A stretch of 64,000 nucleotides of DNA from Streptomyces colonosanans (GTDB lineage: Bacteria; Actinomycetota; Actinomycetes; Streptomycetales; Streptomycetaceae), in contig NZ_MLYP01000053.1 in the NCBI RefSeq assembly GCF_001866645.1, positions 62,001 to 126,000 on the forward strand, given 5' to 3'. Below are positions 17,473-26,130 of the stretch, piece by piece. Within the stretch, counting starts at the first letter, position 1, and each line of letters starts with the position of its first letter. A program made the position numbers and the translations under genes. The notes beneath the pieces are model-generated. The model did no database searches, was not told the origin of the DNA, and was given only the letters and a program-made list of their open reading frames with translations.

Positions 17473-18963
17473 CTACACCTTCATCGGCCGGTCGTACGGC
17501 CCGATCGGTGCAGGCAGACGCGACGCGCCACCCGTCAACCGGCGGTCCACCGCCGCCGCCACGGACCGCCCCTCCGCGATCGCCCAGACGATCAGCGACT
17601 GTCCGCGTGCGGCGTCCCCTGCGGCGTACACACCGGGGACGTTCGTCGCGAAGCCCTCGTCCCGCGCGATCGTTCCGCGTGCATCGAGCGCGAGCCCGAG
17701 CTGGTTGATCAGGCCGTCCGCGCGGTCGGGCCCGGAGAACCCGAGCGCGAGCAGCACAAGGTCGGCGGGCAGCGTCCGCCCGGAGTCCGGCAGCGGTCGG
17801 CGCCGCTCGTCCACCTCGACCAGGTGTAGCGCCCGCACATGCCCGTTCGCGTCCCCCGTGAAGCGGAGCGTGGACGCCGCGAAGAGCCGCGCGTCCGCGT
17901 CCGCCGCGGGCGCCGTCCGCAGATCGCGGGCCTCCTCGTGCGCGGCGGAGAGCCGGTAGATCTTCGGATACGTCGGCCAGGGCTCGGAGTCCGCGTCCCG
18001 CTCCGCCTCAGGCTGCGGATAGATGTCGAGCTGGGTCACGGACGCCGCACCTTCGCGCACCGCGGTCCCCAGACAGTCCGCGCCGGTGTCCCCGCCCCCC
18101 ACGATCACGACGTGCTTGCCGGCCGCCGACAACGGGGAGACCTCCAGGTCCCCTTCACACACCCGGTCGGCCAGCGGCAGATACTCCATCGCCTGCTGAA
18201 TGCCGGCCAACCCCCGCCCGGGAACGTCCAGTTCGCGCCATGCCGTGGCGCCCGTCGCGATCACCATGGCGTCGTGCCGCGCACGCAGCTCCTCGGCCCC
18301 GACATCCTTTCCCACGGTCGTCGAGGTGCGGAACCTCGTCCCCTCGGCGCGCATCTGCTCCAGTCGCCGGTCGAGATGCCGCTTCTCCATTTTGAACGCC
18401 GGTATGCCGTAGCGCAGCAGCCCCCCGATCCGGTCCGCGCGCTCGTACACGGCCACCGTGTGCCCGGCGCGCGTGAGTTGCTGGGCCGCCGCGAGTCCCG
18501 CCGGCCCTGACCCGACGACGGCGACGGTCCGTCCCGACAGCCGCTCCGGCGCACGCGGCGGCGCGAATCCCTCCTCCCAGGCCCGGTCGGCGATCGCGAC
18601 CTCCACGTTCTTGATGGTGACCGCCGGCTGGTTGATGGCGAGCACGCACCCCGCCTCGCATGGCGCCGGGCACAACCGCCCCGTGAACTCCGGGAAGTTG
18701 TTCGTGGCGTGCAGCCGGTCGCTCGCCGCCCGCCAGTCCTCGCGCGAGACGAGGCCGTTCCACTCGGGGATCAGATTTCCGAGCGGGCAGGCGTCGTGGC
18801 AGAAGGGGACGCCGCAGTCCATGCACCGGTTCGCCTGACGGCTGATGATCGGCAGTAGCGCACCCGGGACGTACACCTCGTTCCAGTCGCGCACCCGCTC
18901 CTCGACGGGCCGGCGCGGCCATTCCTCACGGGGTGTGGTCAGAAAACCCTTGGGATCGGCCAT
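17473..18963 (-). CDS. gltD: Glutamate synthase small subunit (GltD-like)
   Basis: 496 aa, full GltD length. N-terminal Fe-S segment with Cys 47, 50, 55 and 59 (CMDCGVPFCHDACP), FAD-binding GSGPAGLAAAQ, NADPH-binding VVIVGGGDTGADC, and the C-terminal FAD motif VPGVYAAGDAARG. As a beta subunit it passes electrons from NADPH to the large GOGAT subunit. No gltB lies next to it, so this may be a second, stand-alone oxidoreductase of the GltD family. ATG 18963 has GGGGAAGG upstream. Confidence 0.88.
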   Translation of the reverse strand: MADPKGFLTTPREEWPRRPVEERVRDWNEVYVPGALLPIISRQANRCMDCGVPFCHDACPLGNLIPEWNGLVSREDWRAASDRLHATNNFPEFTGRLCPAPCEAGCVLAINQPAVTIKNVEVAIADRAWEEGFAPPRAPERLSGRTVAVVGSGPAGLAAAQQLTRAGHTVAVYERADRIGGLLRYGIPAFKMEKRHLDRRLEQMRAEGTRFRTSTTVGKDVGAEELRARHDAMVIATGATAWRELDVPGRGLAGIQQAMEYLPLADRVCEGDLEVSPLSAAGKHVVIVGGGDTGADCLGTAVREGAASVTQLDIYPQPEAERDADSEPWPTYPKIYRLSAAHEEARDLRTAPAADADARLFAASTLRFTGDANGHVRALHLVEVDERRRPLPDSGRTLPADLVLLALGFSGPDRADGLINQLGLALDARGTIARDEGFATNVPGVYAAGDAARGQSLIVWAIAEGRSVAAAVDRRLTGGASRLPAPIGPYDRPMKV

Positions 18964-19068
18964 GGCCTTCCCCTTGCGTATGCGTACCGGGTCTTTGCGT
19001 GCCACCATACGACGCCACCGCACCGTCCGCTCCCCGGCGGCGAGGCCATTGTGACGGCGCCCCGGGGC

Positions 19069-19548
19069 TCAGGCGAGGGCGAGGACGTAGGACAGCGTCG
19101 CGCCGGCCGACGCGACCATGCGGACGTGGTTCCATATCGTCCACTCGCTCAGGTACGTACGCCAGTACACGGCCGTTTCCTGAGAATCCGGGTCCATCCT
19201 GAGCAGCGAGGTGTTACGGGGTACGTTCGCCACGACGGTGACTCCGAAGGCGCCTATCAGATACAGAGCGCTTCCCGTGAGCAGCTCCACCGTGGCGCCC
19301 TCGGGCCACAGCACGAACGTCACCACGGCGAGCATGGCGCACAGCACCGCCGACCCCATGAACACGATCATGAACGCCGGTGTCGTCGCGGCCCTGTTGA
19401 TCGCGTTCATCGCCGCGACTCCCTGGGCCGGCGGCAACGAACCGAGCCCCTTCATCACGAACGTGGAGAACCCGCAGAACACCCCCGCCACCAGTCCGGT
19501 CCCGAGCGCCCCCAGCATGGTCAGTGCGAAATACGGCCCATCGATCAT
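19069..19548 (-). CDS. DUF1772 membrane protein
   Basis: 159 aa with four transmembrane helices (ALTMLGALGTGLVAGVFCGF, FMIVFMGSAVLCAMLAVVTF, LYLIGAFGVTVVANVPRN, MVASAGATLSYVLALA). VPRN and the aromatic YWRTYLSEWTIWNHVR segment mark DUF1772/anthrone-oxygenase-like proteins. Role unknown. ATG 19548 chosen because it begins just before the first helix. Confidence 0.8.
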   Translation of the reverse strand: MIDGPYFALTMLGALGTGLVAGVFCGFSTFVMKGLGSLPPAQGVAAMNAINRAATTPAFMIVFMGSAVLCAMLAVVTFVLWPEGATVELLTGSALYLIGAFGVTVVANVPRNTSLLRMDPDSQETAVYWRTYLSEWTIWNHVRMVASAGATLSYVLALA

Positions 19549-19841
19549 GTCAACCCCCGCTTCGGTCCTTCGACCCCTCGATCCCCGAGATCTTTCCCGC
19601 CCCGGCGCGTCACCACAAGTCACCTTCTCGGCTGGGAGTGGCCGAACGCGTGTGCTCGGCCGATCACGCCTTGTCGCGCTCCTGACTGCCCCCTGCGACA
19701 GGACGGCCATGGGCTGCATCCACCCGGTCCCGCATGGCGGTCGTGACGGCCCCACCGGCTCGCCCGCTCCGTGGTGCATCGGCTCCGCTTCGCCTGCGTC
19801 CGCACCGGCCGCGCCGGGGTTCGCCGTCGCGGCGCGGCATC

Positions 19842-20483
19842 ATGGGCCGTGTGCGTCTCGAAGCGATCACCTGGGAACGGCTCGGTGACCTCCTCGCCGA
19901 CCGGCTGCTCGATCTGAAGCCCCGCGACGGCAGCCTCTGGCCGCGCATCGCCTTCGACGGGGCCCCGGTCGCGCGCCCCGGCGACCTTGCCCGGCGTGTG
20001 TCCGAGGCGCTGCGGATACGTGGCCGGTCCTGCCTCGTCGTCGGCGCAGAAGGTTTCCTGCGGCCGGCGTCCCTCCGCTTCGAGCACGGCCGTCGGGACC
20101 CGGACTCCTACTTCGATGGCTGGCTCGACACCGGCGCTCTGTGGCGTGAGGTCTTCGGCCCGCTCGAACCAGGCGGCGACGGCCGCGTCCTGCCCGACCT
20201 GTGGGACCCGGTCACCGACCGCGCCACCCGCAGCCCCTACGTCCAACTACCGTCCGGCGGCTTTCTGTTGCTCCACGGTCCGCTCCTGCTGCGGCACTGG
20301 TTTCCCTTCGATCTGAGCGTCCATGTACTCCTCTCGCCCAGCGCCCTGCGCCGTCGCACCTCCGAGTCCGAGCACTGGACCCTCTCGGCCTTTGAGCGCT
20401 ACGAGGCGGAGACGGACCCGGGCGCCGCCGCCGACGTGCTGATCCGCGCGGACGACCCGCGCCACCCGGCCTGGAACGGCTGA
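19842..20483 (+). CDS. Uridine-kinase-like protein with degenerate P-loop
   Basis: 213 aa. The layout resembles P-loop uridine kinases: beta strand IAFDGAPVARPGDLARRV in the Walker A position, then VVGAEGFLRPASLRFEHGRRDPDSYFDGWLDTGAL and LLLHGPLLLRHWFPFDLSVHV. The glycine-lysine Walker A is missing (GAPVARPGD), so ATP binding is doubtful. Start at ATG 19842; GTG 19851 is an alternative. Function unknown. Confidence 0.65.
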   Translation: MGRVRLEAITWERLGDLLADRLLDLKPRDGSLWPRIAFDGAPVARPGDLARRVSEALRIRGRSCLVVGAEGFLRPASLRFEHGRRDPDSYFDGWLDTGALWREVFGPLEPGGDGRVLPDLWDPVTDRATRSPYVQLPSGGFLLLHGPLLLRHWFPFDLSVHVLLSPSALRRRTSESEHWTLSAFERYEAETDPGAAADVLIRADDPRHPAWNG

Positions 20484-20509
20484 GAACGCGAGGACCCAGC
20501 GCAGCCTCT

Positions 20510-20529
20510 TTACATGCGCGCGCATGTAA
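20510..20529. promoter_or_regulatory. Perfect 20-bp palindrome
   Basis: TTACATGCGC is followed directly by its reverse complement GCGCATGTAA. A perfect palindrome of this size with an AT-rich rim is typical of a dimeric repressor operator (TetR or GntR type). It lies 26 bp after the kinase-like gene and overlaps the start of a decayed oxidoreductase frame. Confidence 0.5.
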
Positions 20530-20663
20530 GCAGTGTTTCCAGGACGCCCGCCCACGAGCTGTCGCACAAGTACCTCGGCATCGGCATTGCGGGCGAGAAG
20601 GGCGATGAGGTCCGCGTGATCATCCGTGTCGTCCCGCGGAAGATCGTGGACTGCTCAGCCTGA
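20514..20663 (+). pseudogene. 3' remnant of a PPOX/F420-type oxidoreductase gene
   Basis: From 20553 the frame reads HELSHKYLGIGIAGEKG then DEVRVIIRVVPRKIVDCSA and a stop, which resembles the C-terminus of PPOX-class F420-dependent or pyridoxamine-oxidase-like proteins (HKYLG, ERVVVRVxPxRV). Only about 36 recognisable codons remain; the frame is closed by an ATG inside the palindrome at 20514. The rest of 20484-20837 shows no gene. Confidence 0.5.
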
Positions 20664-20837
20664 GCGTGGACGCCGTCGCCGCGCTCGGGTGCCCCGCACC
20701 CGCGCCGCAGCCGACGCACCGCCGTGGCCCGGAGCGTTCCGGGTGCGTTTCCCTCATGGCACGGCGAGAATGAAGGGGCGCCGGGACATGCGGTGCGTCC
20801 CGTGCCGCGCCGGCTTTCCGGTTCCAGGAGGTACTTC

Positions 20838-21266
20838 ATGACCACCGCCGGAGAAATCATGCACCGTGGCGCCCAGTGGATCCCGGCCCACGAGACCCTG
20901 GACCGCGCCGCCCAGTTGATGCGCGAACTCAACGTCGGTGCGCTGCCCATCAGTGACGAGAACGAACGGCTCTGCGGCATCCTCACCGACCGCGACATCG
21001 TGGTGGGCTGTGTGGCCATGGGCCACGACCCCTCGCGCGTGACCGCGGGCGAGATGGCCAAGGGCACACCGCGCTGGATCGACTCCGGCGCCGACATCGG
21101 CGAAGTGCTCGCGGAGATGGGAGGGCACCAGATCCGCAGACTTCCCGTCATCGAGAACAAGCGCCTTGTCGGCATGATCAGCGAATCGGACCTGGCCGAG
21201 CACCTGACAGAGGGGCAGCTCGCCACGTGGGTCGAGAGCGTCTACGCGAAGAGCTCGACGCGCTGA
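20838..21266 (+). CDS. CBS-domain-pair protein
   Basis: 142 aa made of two CBS motifs (about residues 8-64 and 73-130): LRELNVGALPISDENERLCGILTDRDIV-like and IRRLPVIENKRLVGMISESDLAEH. CBS pairs bind adenine nucleotides and act as energy or stress sensors. AGGAGG lies 6 bases before the ATG. Converges with corA. No partner domain, so it must act by itself or in trans. Confidence 0.9.
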   Translation: MTTAGEIMHRGAQWIPAHETLDRAAQLMRELNVGALPISDENERLCGILTDRDIVVGCVAMGHDPSRVTAGEMAKGTPRWIDSGADIGEVLAEMGGHQIRRLPVIENKRLVGMISESDLAEHLTEGQLATWVESVYAKSSTR

Positions 21267-21384
21267 CCCGGTCCACTCATCGACCGCGCCTCGACCGGCC
21301 GGACGTGCGCCCGCCCGCCCGGCCGGCAGCCGTTGAGCATCGCGGGCCGGGAACGAAGCGCACCCCCGCGAGGGGCGCGCGCAG

Positions 21385-22503
21385 TCACAACCAGCCATTG
21401 CGCTTGAACCCTCGGTACAGGGCGAGGCAGGCGGCGGTTATCACGATCAGGACCAGCGGGTAGCCGAACCTCCAGTGCAGCTCCGGCATGTGGTCGAAGT
21501 TCATGCCGTACATGCCGGTGACCATGGTCGGCACCGCGACCAGCGCGGCCCAAGCCGTGATCTTCCGCATGTCCTCGTTCTGCGCGACACTCACCTGCGC
21601 GAGATGCGCCTGCAGAATCGAGTTGAGCAGTTCATCGAAGGCGGCTATCTGCTCGGTGGCCCGCTGCAGATGGTCGGAGACGTCCCGGAAGTACGCCTGT
21701 ATCTCCGGGGCGATCCCCCGGGTCGGACGGGTGGCCAGCTCCTGGATGGGACGGTCCAACGGCGCCACCGCCCGCTTCATCTCCAGGAGTTCACGCTTGA
21801 GCTGGTAGATGCGCCCCGGATCCAGCCGCGCGCCGTTCTCCGTGAACACGTCCGTCTCGACCTGGTCGATGTCCTCCTGCACCGCGTCCGTGACATTCAG
21901 ATACTCGTCCACCACATGGTCCGCTATCGCGTGCAGCACCGCGGCGGGCCCCTTGGCGAGCTGCCGCGGGTCGGCCTCCAGCTCCTCGCGCAGGGGGCCG
22001 AGCGAGCCGTGCCGACCGTGCCGCACCGTGACGACGAAGTGCGGACCGATGAACACCATGATCTCGCCGGTGTCCACCAGTTCGCTCGTCGCCGTCAACT
22101 CCTTGTGTTCCACGTAGTAGACGGTCTTGAAGACCGCGAACAGTGTGTCCCCGTACCGCTCCAGCTTCGGGCGCTGGTGGGCCTTCACTGTGTCCTCGAC
22201 CGCCAGCGGATGCAGGTCGAAGAGTTCGGCGATGCCCGCGAACTCCTGCTGCGTCGGCTCGCTCAGCCCGAGCCAGACGAAGCCGTCGTCGCTCTTGCGG
22301 ACCCGCTCGACGGCTTCGACCAGATCGCCGCAGTCGGGGACGCGCACGCCGCCCTGGTACGTCACGCAGTTGACCACCGCGGAGCCCAGCGGTGACCGGG
22401 CGGGGTGGCTCAGGTCGACGCGCGTACGACGCCGCGCCAACCGTGCCACCTTGCGGAGGCCACCGAGGCCTGCGACCTTCCGCAGATTCCCTGCCATGGA
22501 CAT
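21385..22503 (-). CDS. corA: Magnesium/cobalt transporter CorA
   Basis: 372 aa: a soluble alpha/beta domain (LFDLHPLAVEDTVKAHQRPKLERY), a long stalk helix (DVFTENGARLDPGRIYQLKR) and two C-terminal membrane helices. The selectivity motif YGMNF precedes the second helix. CorA forms pentameric channels for divalent cation uptake. ATG 22503 follows AAGGAG; the frame open to 22611 is not needed. No M-box-like riboswitch was recognised upstream. Confidence 0.93.
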   Translation of the reverse strand: MSMAGNLRKVAGLGGLRKVARLARRRTRVDLSHPARSPLGSAVVNCVTYQGGVRVPDCGDLVEAVERVRKSDDGFVWLGLSEPTQQEFAGIAELFDLHPLAVEDTVKAHQRPKLERYGDTLFAVFKTVYYVEHKELTATSELVDTGEIMVFIGPHFVVTVRHGRHGSLGPLREELEADPRQLAKGPAAVLHAIADHVVDEYLNVTDAVQEDIDQVETDVFTENGARLDPGRIYQLKRELLEMKRAVAPLDRPIQELATRPTRGIAPEIQAYFRDVSDHLQRATEQIAAFDELLNSILQAHLAQVSVAQNEDMRKITAWAALVAVPTMVTGMYGMNFDHMPELHWRFGYPLVLIVITAACLALYRGFKRNGWL

Positions 22504-22736
22504 CTGGATCTCCTTGCGTGGATCTCCTCGCGTCGCACTGGACGCCGTCGCAAGCCAGTCTGCCAGTCCGTCTCGATCACCGGAAAAGCCTGTGGAAACG
22601 GAACATTCCACTTCGATGCGCGGTCGTCGTGGGCGCCTGTCCGGAGGGTGCGAGCCGGGAGGCTGCCCGCGGCGTCGCGGGTCGCGGGGAGCATCCCCCT
22701 CCCATGGGCCGGCAGGTGACCTGGGATGATTCCCCT

Positions 22737-23531
22737 ATGACGCCATCCGACGGGTATCTCCTCGACAACCGGCAGACCGAGGCGGGCCGGCGCTTCGATG
22801 CACTGTCCGCACTCTTCGACGCCACGACGTTCCGCCACATCGAGGACCTCGGCATCGGACCCGGCTGGCGCTGCTGGGAGGTCGGCGCCGGCGGCACCTC
22901 CGTCACCTCCTGGCTCGCCGAGAAGGTCGGGCCGACCGGCAAGGTACTCGCGACCGACATCGACACCTCGTGGGCCGTCGCCGCCGCACATCCCCCCGTC
23001 GAGATCCGCACCCACGACGTGGGAGCGGAGGAACCGCCCGGGGAGGGCTTCGACCTCGTACACGCCCGACTCGTCCTTGTCCATGTACCGGACCGGGAGC
23101 GGGCGCTGCGATCGATGATCAAGGCGCTGCGGCCCGGCGGACGGCTGCTGGTCGAGGACGCCGACCCGGCACTCCAGCCGCTCAGCTGCCCGGACGAGCA
23201 CGGCCCGGAGCAGCGCCTCGCCAACCGCCTGCGCAACGGCTTCCGCACGCTCCTCGCCGAACGGGGCGCCGACCTTTCCTATGGCCGCAGACTCCCGCGC
23301 CTGCTCCGCGAGGCGGGCCTGCACCGCGTGGAGGCCGACGCGTACTTCCCCATCGCCTCGCCGGCCTGTTCGGCCCTCGAAGCCGCCACGTTCCGTCAGA
23401 TCCGGGACCGGCTCGTCACCGCGGGCCTCGCCACGGACGAAGAGATCGACCGGCATCTGTCCCATGTCGCCTCCGGAACGATGGATTTGGCAACGGCGCC
23501 GATGATCTCGGCGTGGGGGCGCAAGGAGTAG
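22737..23531 (+). CDS. Class I SAM-dependent methyltransferase
   Basis: 264 aa. Core motifs: WEVGAGGTSVTSWLAEKVG (SAM loop), VLATDIDTSW (acidic motif) and FDLVHARLVLVHVPDRERAL, with KALRPGGRLLVEDAD. The YLLDNRQTEAGRRFDALSALFD beginning is found in a Streptomyces methyltransferase group. Substrate unknown. No clear ribosome binding site before ATG 22737. Convergent with psuG. Confidence 0.82.
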   Translation: MTPSDGYLLDNRQTEAGRRFDALSALFDATTFRHIEDLGIGPGWRCWEVGAGGTSVTSWLAEKVGPTGKVLATDIDTSWAVAAAHPPVEIRTHDVGAEEPPGEGFDLVHARLVLVHVPDRERALRSMIKALRPGGRLLVEDADPALQPLSCPDEHGPEQRLANRLRNGFRTLLAERGADLSYGRRLPRLLREAGLHRVEADAYFPIASPACSALEAATFRQIRDRLVTAGLATDEEIDRHLSHVASGTMDLATAPMISAWGRKE

Positions 23532-23563
23532 CCGGAGGACGTCGCGACCAGCGGTTCCCCCGC

Positions 23564-24469
23564 TCACGCCCCCGCCCAGGCCGCCGCGATCCGCGCCGCG
23601 AGCCGTACGTTGCCGCGCACCGCCGCCAGATTGGCGCTCAGCGAGGCACCGCCGGTGTGCCGCACCAGATAGTCCAGCAGGAACGGCGTGACCGCCTGAC
23701 CGATGACGCCCTCCTCCTCGCATGCGTGCAACGCGTCGGCCAGCACACGCGCGTGGAGCTCGGGATCGAGTTGCTCGTCCTCCGGCACCGGATGAGCGAC
23801 GACGAGCGCCGATTCCGGGCCGCCGAGCGTGTCCTGCGCACGCATGACCTCCGCCACCTGCACCGGGGACTCCACTGTCCAGTCGACCGGATGCCCGGAG
23901 TCGGAGAGGTAGAAGCCCGGGAAGTGCGTCGTGCGGTAGCCGGCCACCGCCACGCCCAGTGTCTCCAGGCGTTGCAGCGTCGCCGGCACGTCCAGGATCG
24001 ACTTCACGCCCGCGCACACCACCGTGATCCTGGTCCGCGCCAGCAGACCGAGGTCGGCGGACTCGTCCTGGGTCACCGTCCATTCCCGGTGGACCCCGCC
24101 GAGCCCGCCCGTCGCGAACACCCGCACGCCCGCGAGGGAGGCCAGCAGCGCCGTAGCGGACACGGTCGTCGCCCCGCTCACTCCCGCCGCCACCGCGAGG
24201 GGCAGATCGCGATGCCCCAGCTTGCGGATCCCCTCCTCGTTCGCGATCCGCTCCACCTGCCGCTTGTCCAGGCCGACATGGGCCCGACCGTCCAGCACCG
24301 CGATCGTCGCCGGTACGGCGCCCTCCTGCCTGACGACGTCCTCCAGTTCCAGCGCGACCTGGAGATTACGCGGACGGGGCAGCCCGTGCGCGATGATCGT
24401 CGACTCCAGAGCCACCACCGGACGATGCGCGGCGAGCGCCTCCCGCACCTCTTCGGACATCACCAGCAC
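23564..24469 (-). CDS. psuG: Pseudouridine-5'-phosphate glycosidase
   Basis: 301 aa. PsuG splits pseudouridine 5'-phosphate into uracil and ribose 5-phosphate. Family motifs PVVALESTIIAHGLPRP, LAVAAGVSGATTVSATA, ATGGLGGVHR and FYLSDSGHPVDW are all intact. GTG 24469 is chosen because AGGAGG lies 7 bases before it; ATG 24460 is possible. The partner kinase PsuK is not adjacent. A 16-bp direct repeat lies just upstream. Confidence 0.92.
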   Translation of the reverse strand: MLVMSEEVREALAAHRPVVALESTIIAHGLPRPRNLQVALELEDVVRQEGAVPATIAVLDGRAHVGLDKRQVERIANEEGIRKLGHRDLPLAVAAGVSGATTVSATALLASLAGVRVFATGGLGGVHREWTVTQDESADLGLLARTRITVVCAGVKSILDVPATLQRLETLGVAVAGYRTTHFPGFYLSDSGHPVDWTVESPVQVAEVMRAQDTLGGPESALVVAHPVPEDEQLDPELHARVLADALHACEEEGVIGQAVTPFLLDYLVRHTGGASLSANLAAVRGNVRLAARIAAAWAGA

Positions 24470-24487
24470 GCGCCTGCCTCCTGCCTT

Positions 24488-24539
24488 CCGGTTCTCCCTC
24501 ATCTCGGCTCTCTTCTGGTCTCACCGGTTCTCCCTCATC
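24488..24539. repeat. 16-bp direct repeat upstream of psuG
   Basis: CCGGTTCTCCCTCATC occurs at 24488-24503 and 24524-24539, 36 bp apart. On the psuG strand each copy reads GATGAGGGAGAACCGG, so each contains an ATG; the outer copy gives only a five-codon frame. Confidence 0.6.
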
Positions 24540-24603
24540 CTTGGCGGGCGGCGCGTCCGGCCAAACCCTTGCGAGCCGGGGGAAAGGCCTCCAGCCTGGG
24601 GAG

Positions 24604-25038
24604 ATGACAAACGCAACGCCACGCCTCGTTCTCGATCATGTTGTTCTGTGGGTGCGGGACCCGGTCGCCGCCGCAGGTTTCTACGAAGAGGCGGTCGGCC
24701 TCGAGCCCCTCAGGGTCGACGAATTCGCCGCGGGCAAGGTGTCGTTCCCCTCCGTCCGGGTCAATGAGGAGACCATCCTCGACCTTGCCCCGCTCTCTCT
24801 CGCGGAGCGCATGAAGATGGTCCCCGGGGCCGACGCGAGCGCCGGACATCCGGTCAACCATGTGTGTCTGTCCCTGAACGGGGACGATTTCGAGGCCCTG
24901 AGGGCACGCCTGGAGGACCGGGCCGTCCCCGTCTCGGACTTCTCGCACGGCTCCTTCGGTGCCCGTGGTCCGGCCCGCCGCGGCTTCTACTTCCGCGACC
25001 CGGACGGGAACATCTTCGAGGCACGCCACTACGAGTAG
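24604..25038 (+). CDS. VOC/glyoxalase family protein
   Basis: 144 aa with the paired beta-alpha-beta-beta-beta modules of vicinal-oxygen-chelate proteins: LDHVVLWVRDPVAAAGFYEE at the start and FYFRDPDGNIFEARHYE at the end, giving His 12 and Glu near the end as likely metal ligands. Could be a glyoxalase, dioxygenase or resistance-type binder; not decidable. The ATG is immediately after GGGGAG, an unusually short spacing. Confidence 0.8.
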   Translation: MTNATPRLVLDHVVLWVRDPVAAAGFYEEAVGLEPLRVDEFAAGKVSFPSVRVNEETILDLAPLSLAERMKMVPGADASAGHPVNHVCLSLNGDDFEALRARLEDRAVPVSDFSHGSFGARGPARRGFYFRDPDGNIFEARHYE

Positions 25039-25106
25039 CGTCCCCACGGGGCGTCGGCCGTACCCGGGCGGAGAGCGGGGAGGACCTGCGGTTAGGGTGA
25101 CCGGCC

Positions 25107-25469
25107 ATGACGACACACACTCAGACCACCCCGTCCTTCGCCGTGCACATCCCCGATGCCGAACTGGAACCGGAGCCGCTCGACCCGGCCCAGATCGTCT
25201 CCGGGGACCCCGTCGTGACCGGCAAGGTGCTGTGGGAGTCCGCCGACGGCAAGCAGGTGCGCGGCATCTGGCAGATCACGCCCGGGGTCGTCACCGACAC
25301 CGAGGCGAACGAACTCTTCGTGGTGGTCAGCGGCCGCGCCATCATCGAGGTCGAGGGCGGTGACGTCATCGAGGTCGGCCCGGGCGACGCGGCGGTCCTG
25401 CGTGAGGGCGACCGTACGACCTGGACGGTCCACGAGACGCTCCGCAAGGCGTACCACATCAGTCTCTGA
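25107..25469 (+). CDS. Cupin-domain protein (DUF861/EutQ-like)
   Basis: 120 aa. A single cupin barrel: GIWQITPGVVTDTEANELFVVVSGRAIIEVEGG and VGPGDAAVLREGDRTTWTV. The usual metal-binding histidines of motif 1 are absent (TEANELF), as in DUF861 members. Function unknown. Converges with ogt across 24 bp. Confidence 0.82.
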   Translation: MTTHTQTTPSFAVHIPDAELEPEPLDPAQIVSGDPVVTGKVLWESADGKQVRGIWQITPGVVTDTEANELFVVVSGRAIIEVEGGDVIEVGPGDAAVLREGDRTTWTVHETLRKAYHISL

Positions 25470-25493
25470 GGCCCCCGCCCGCGGGCTGTCGAC

Positions 25494-26048
25494 TCAGAAC
25501 AACGGCTCCGGGAGCACTCCTTCCAACGCCAGCAGCTTCCGCTTGGTCTCCAGCCCGCCTCCGAATCCGCCGATGCCACCGTCGCTCTCGACGACCCGGT
25601 GGCAGGGCACCACCACCGGTAGCGGGTTCGAGCCCATCGCCATGCCCACGGCCTGGGCTGCCCCCGGCTGGCCGACCCGGCCGGCCAGGTCGCCGTACCC
25701 CACCACCGTGCCGCAGGGCACGGTGGATGCCAGTTCGCGCAGCACCTGGCGGTTGAACCCGGTGATCAAAGACCAGTCCAGGGGCAGCTCGAAGTCCCGG
25801 CGCTCACCCGCGAAGTAGGCAGCCATCTGGCGTATCGCCTCGGCCAGGAGCGGGGAGCCGGGGTCCTCCACGAGTTCCGCGCCGAGACGGGACGCCAGCC
25901 GCTCCAGCGCTCTGTCGCGCACGGCGTCCGTCGCGTGGAACACCACGTTCACCAGCCCGTCGCGCGTGGCGGCCAACAGCAGCGGACCGATGTCCGTGAC
26001 GGCGACGGTCCACACCACCTGCTGCTCGTAATGCCCATGACTGTCCAT
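25494..26048 (-). CDS. ogt: Methylated-DNA--protein-cysteine methyltransferase
   Basis: 184 aa. The suicide DNA-repair motif PCHRV (acceptor Cys149) is intact, preceded by VGYGDLAGRVGQPGAAQAVG with the helix-turn-helix residues, and followed by GGFGGGLETKRKLLALEG. It removes alkyl groups from O6-guanine. ATG 26048. Divergent-free single gene between cupin and phosphodiesterase genes. Confidence 0.93.
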   Translation of the reverse strand: MDSHGHYEQQVVWTVAVTDIGPLLLAATRDGLVNVVFHATDAVRDRALERLASRLGAELVEDPGSPLLAEAIRQMAAYFAGERRDFELPLDWSLITGFNRQVLRELASTVPCGTVVGYGDLAGRVGQPGAAQAVGMAMGSNPLPVVVPCHRVVESDGGIGGFGGGLETKRKLLALEGVLPEPLF

Positions 26049-26130
26049 GTGCCCACCGTACGGCGCGGCACCGACAATGCCCGGGGGCGCGAGCAGAGAC
26101 GGGCCTTCGCGCCCCGGCGCACGCGCCGAC

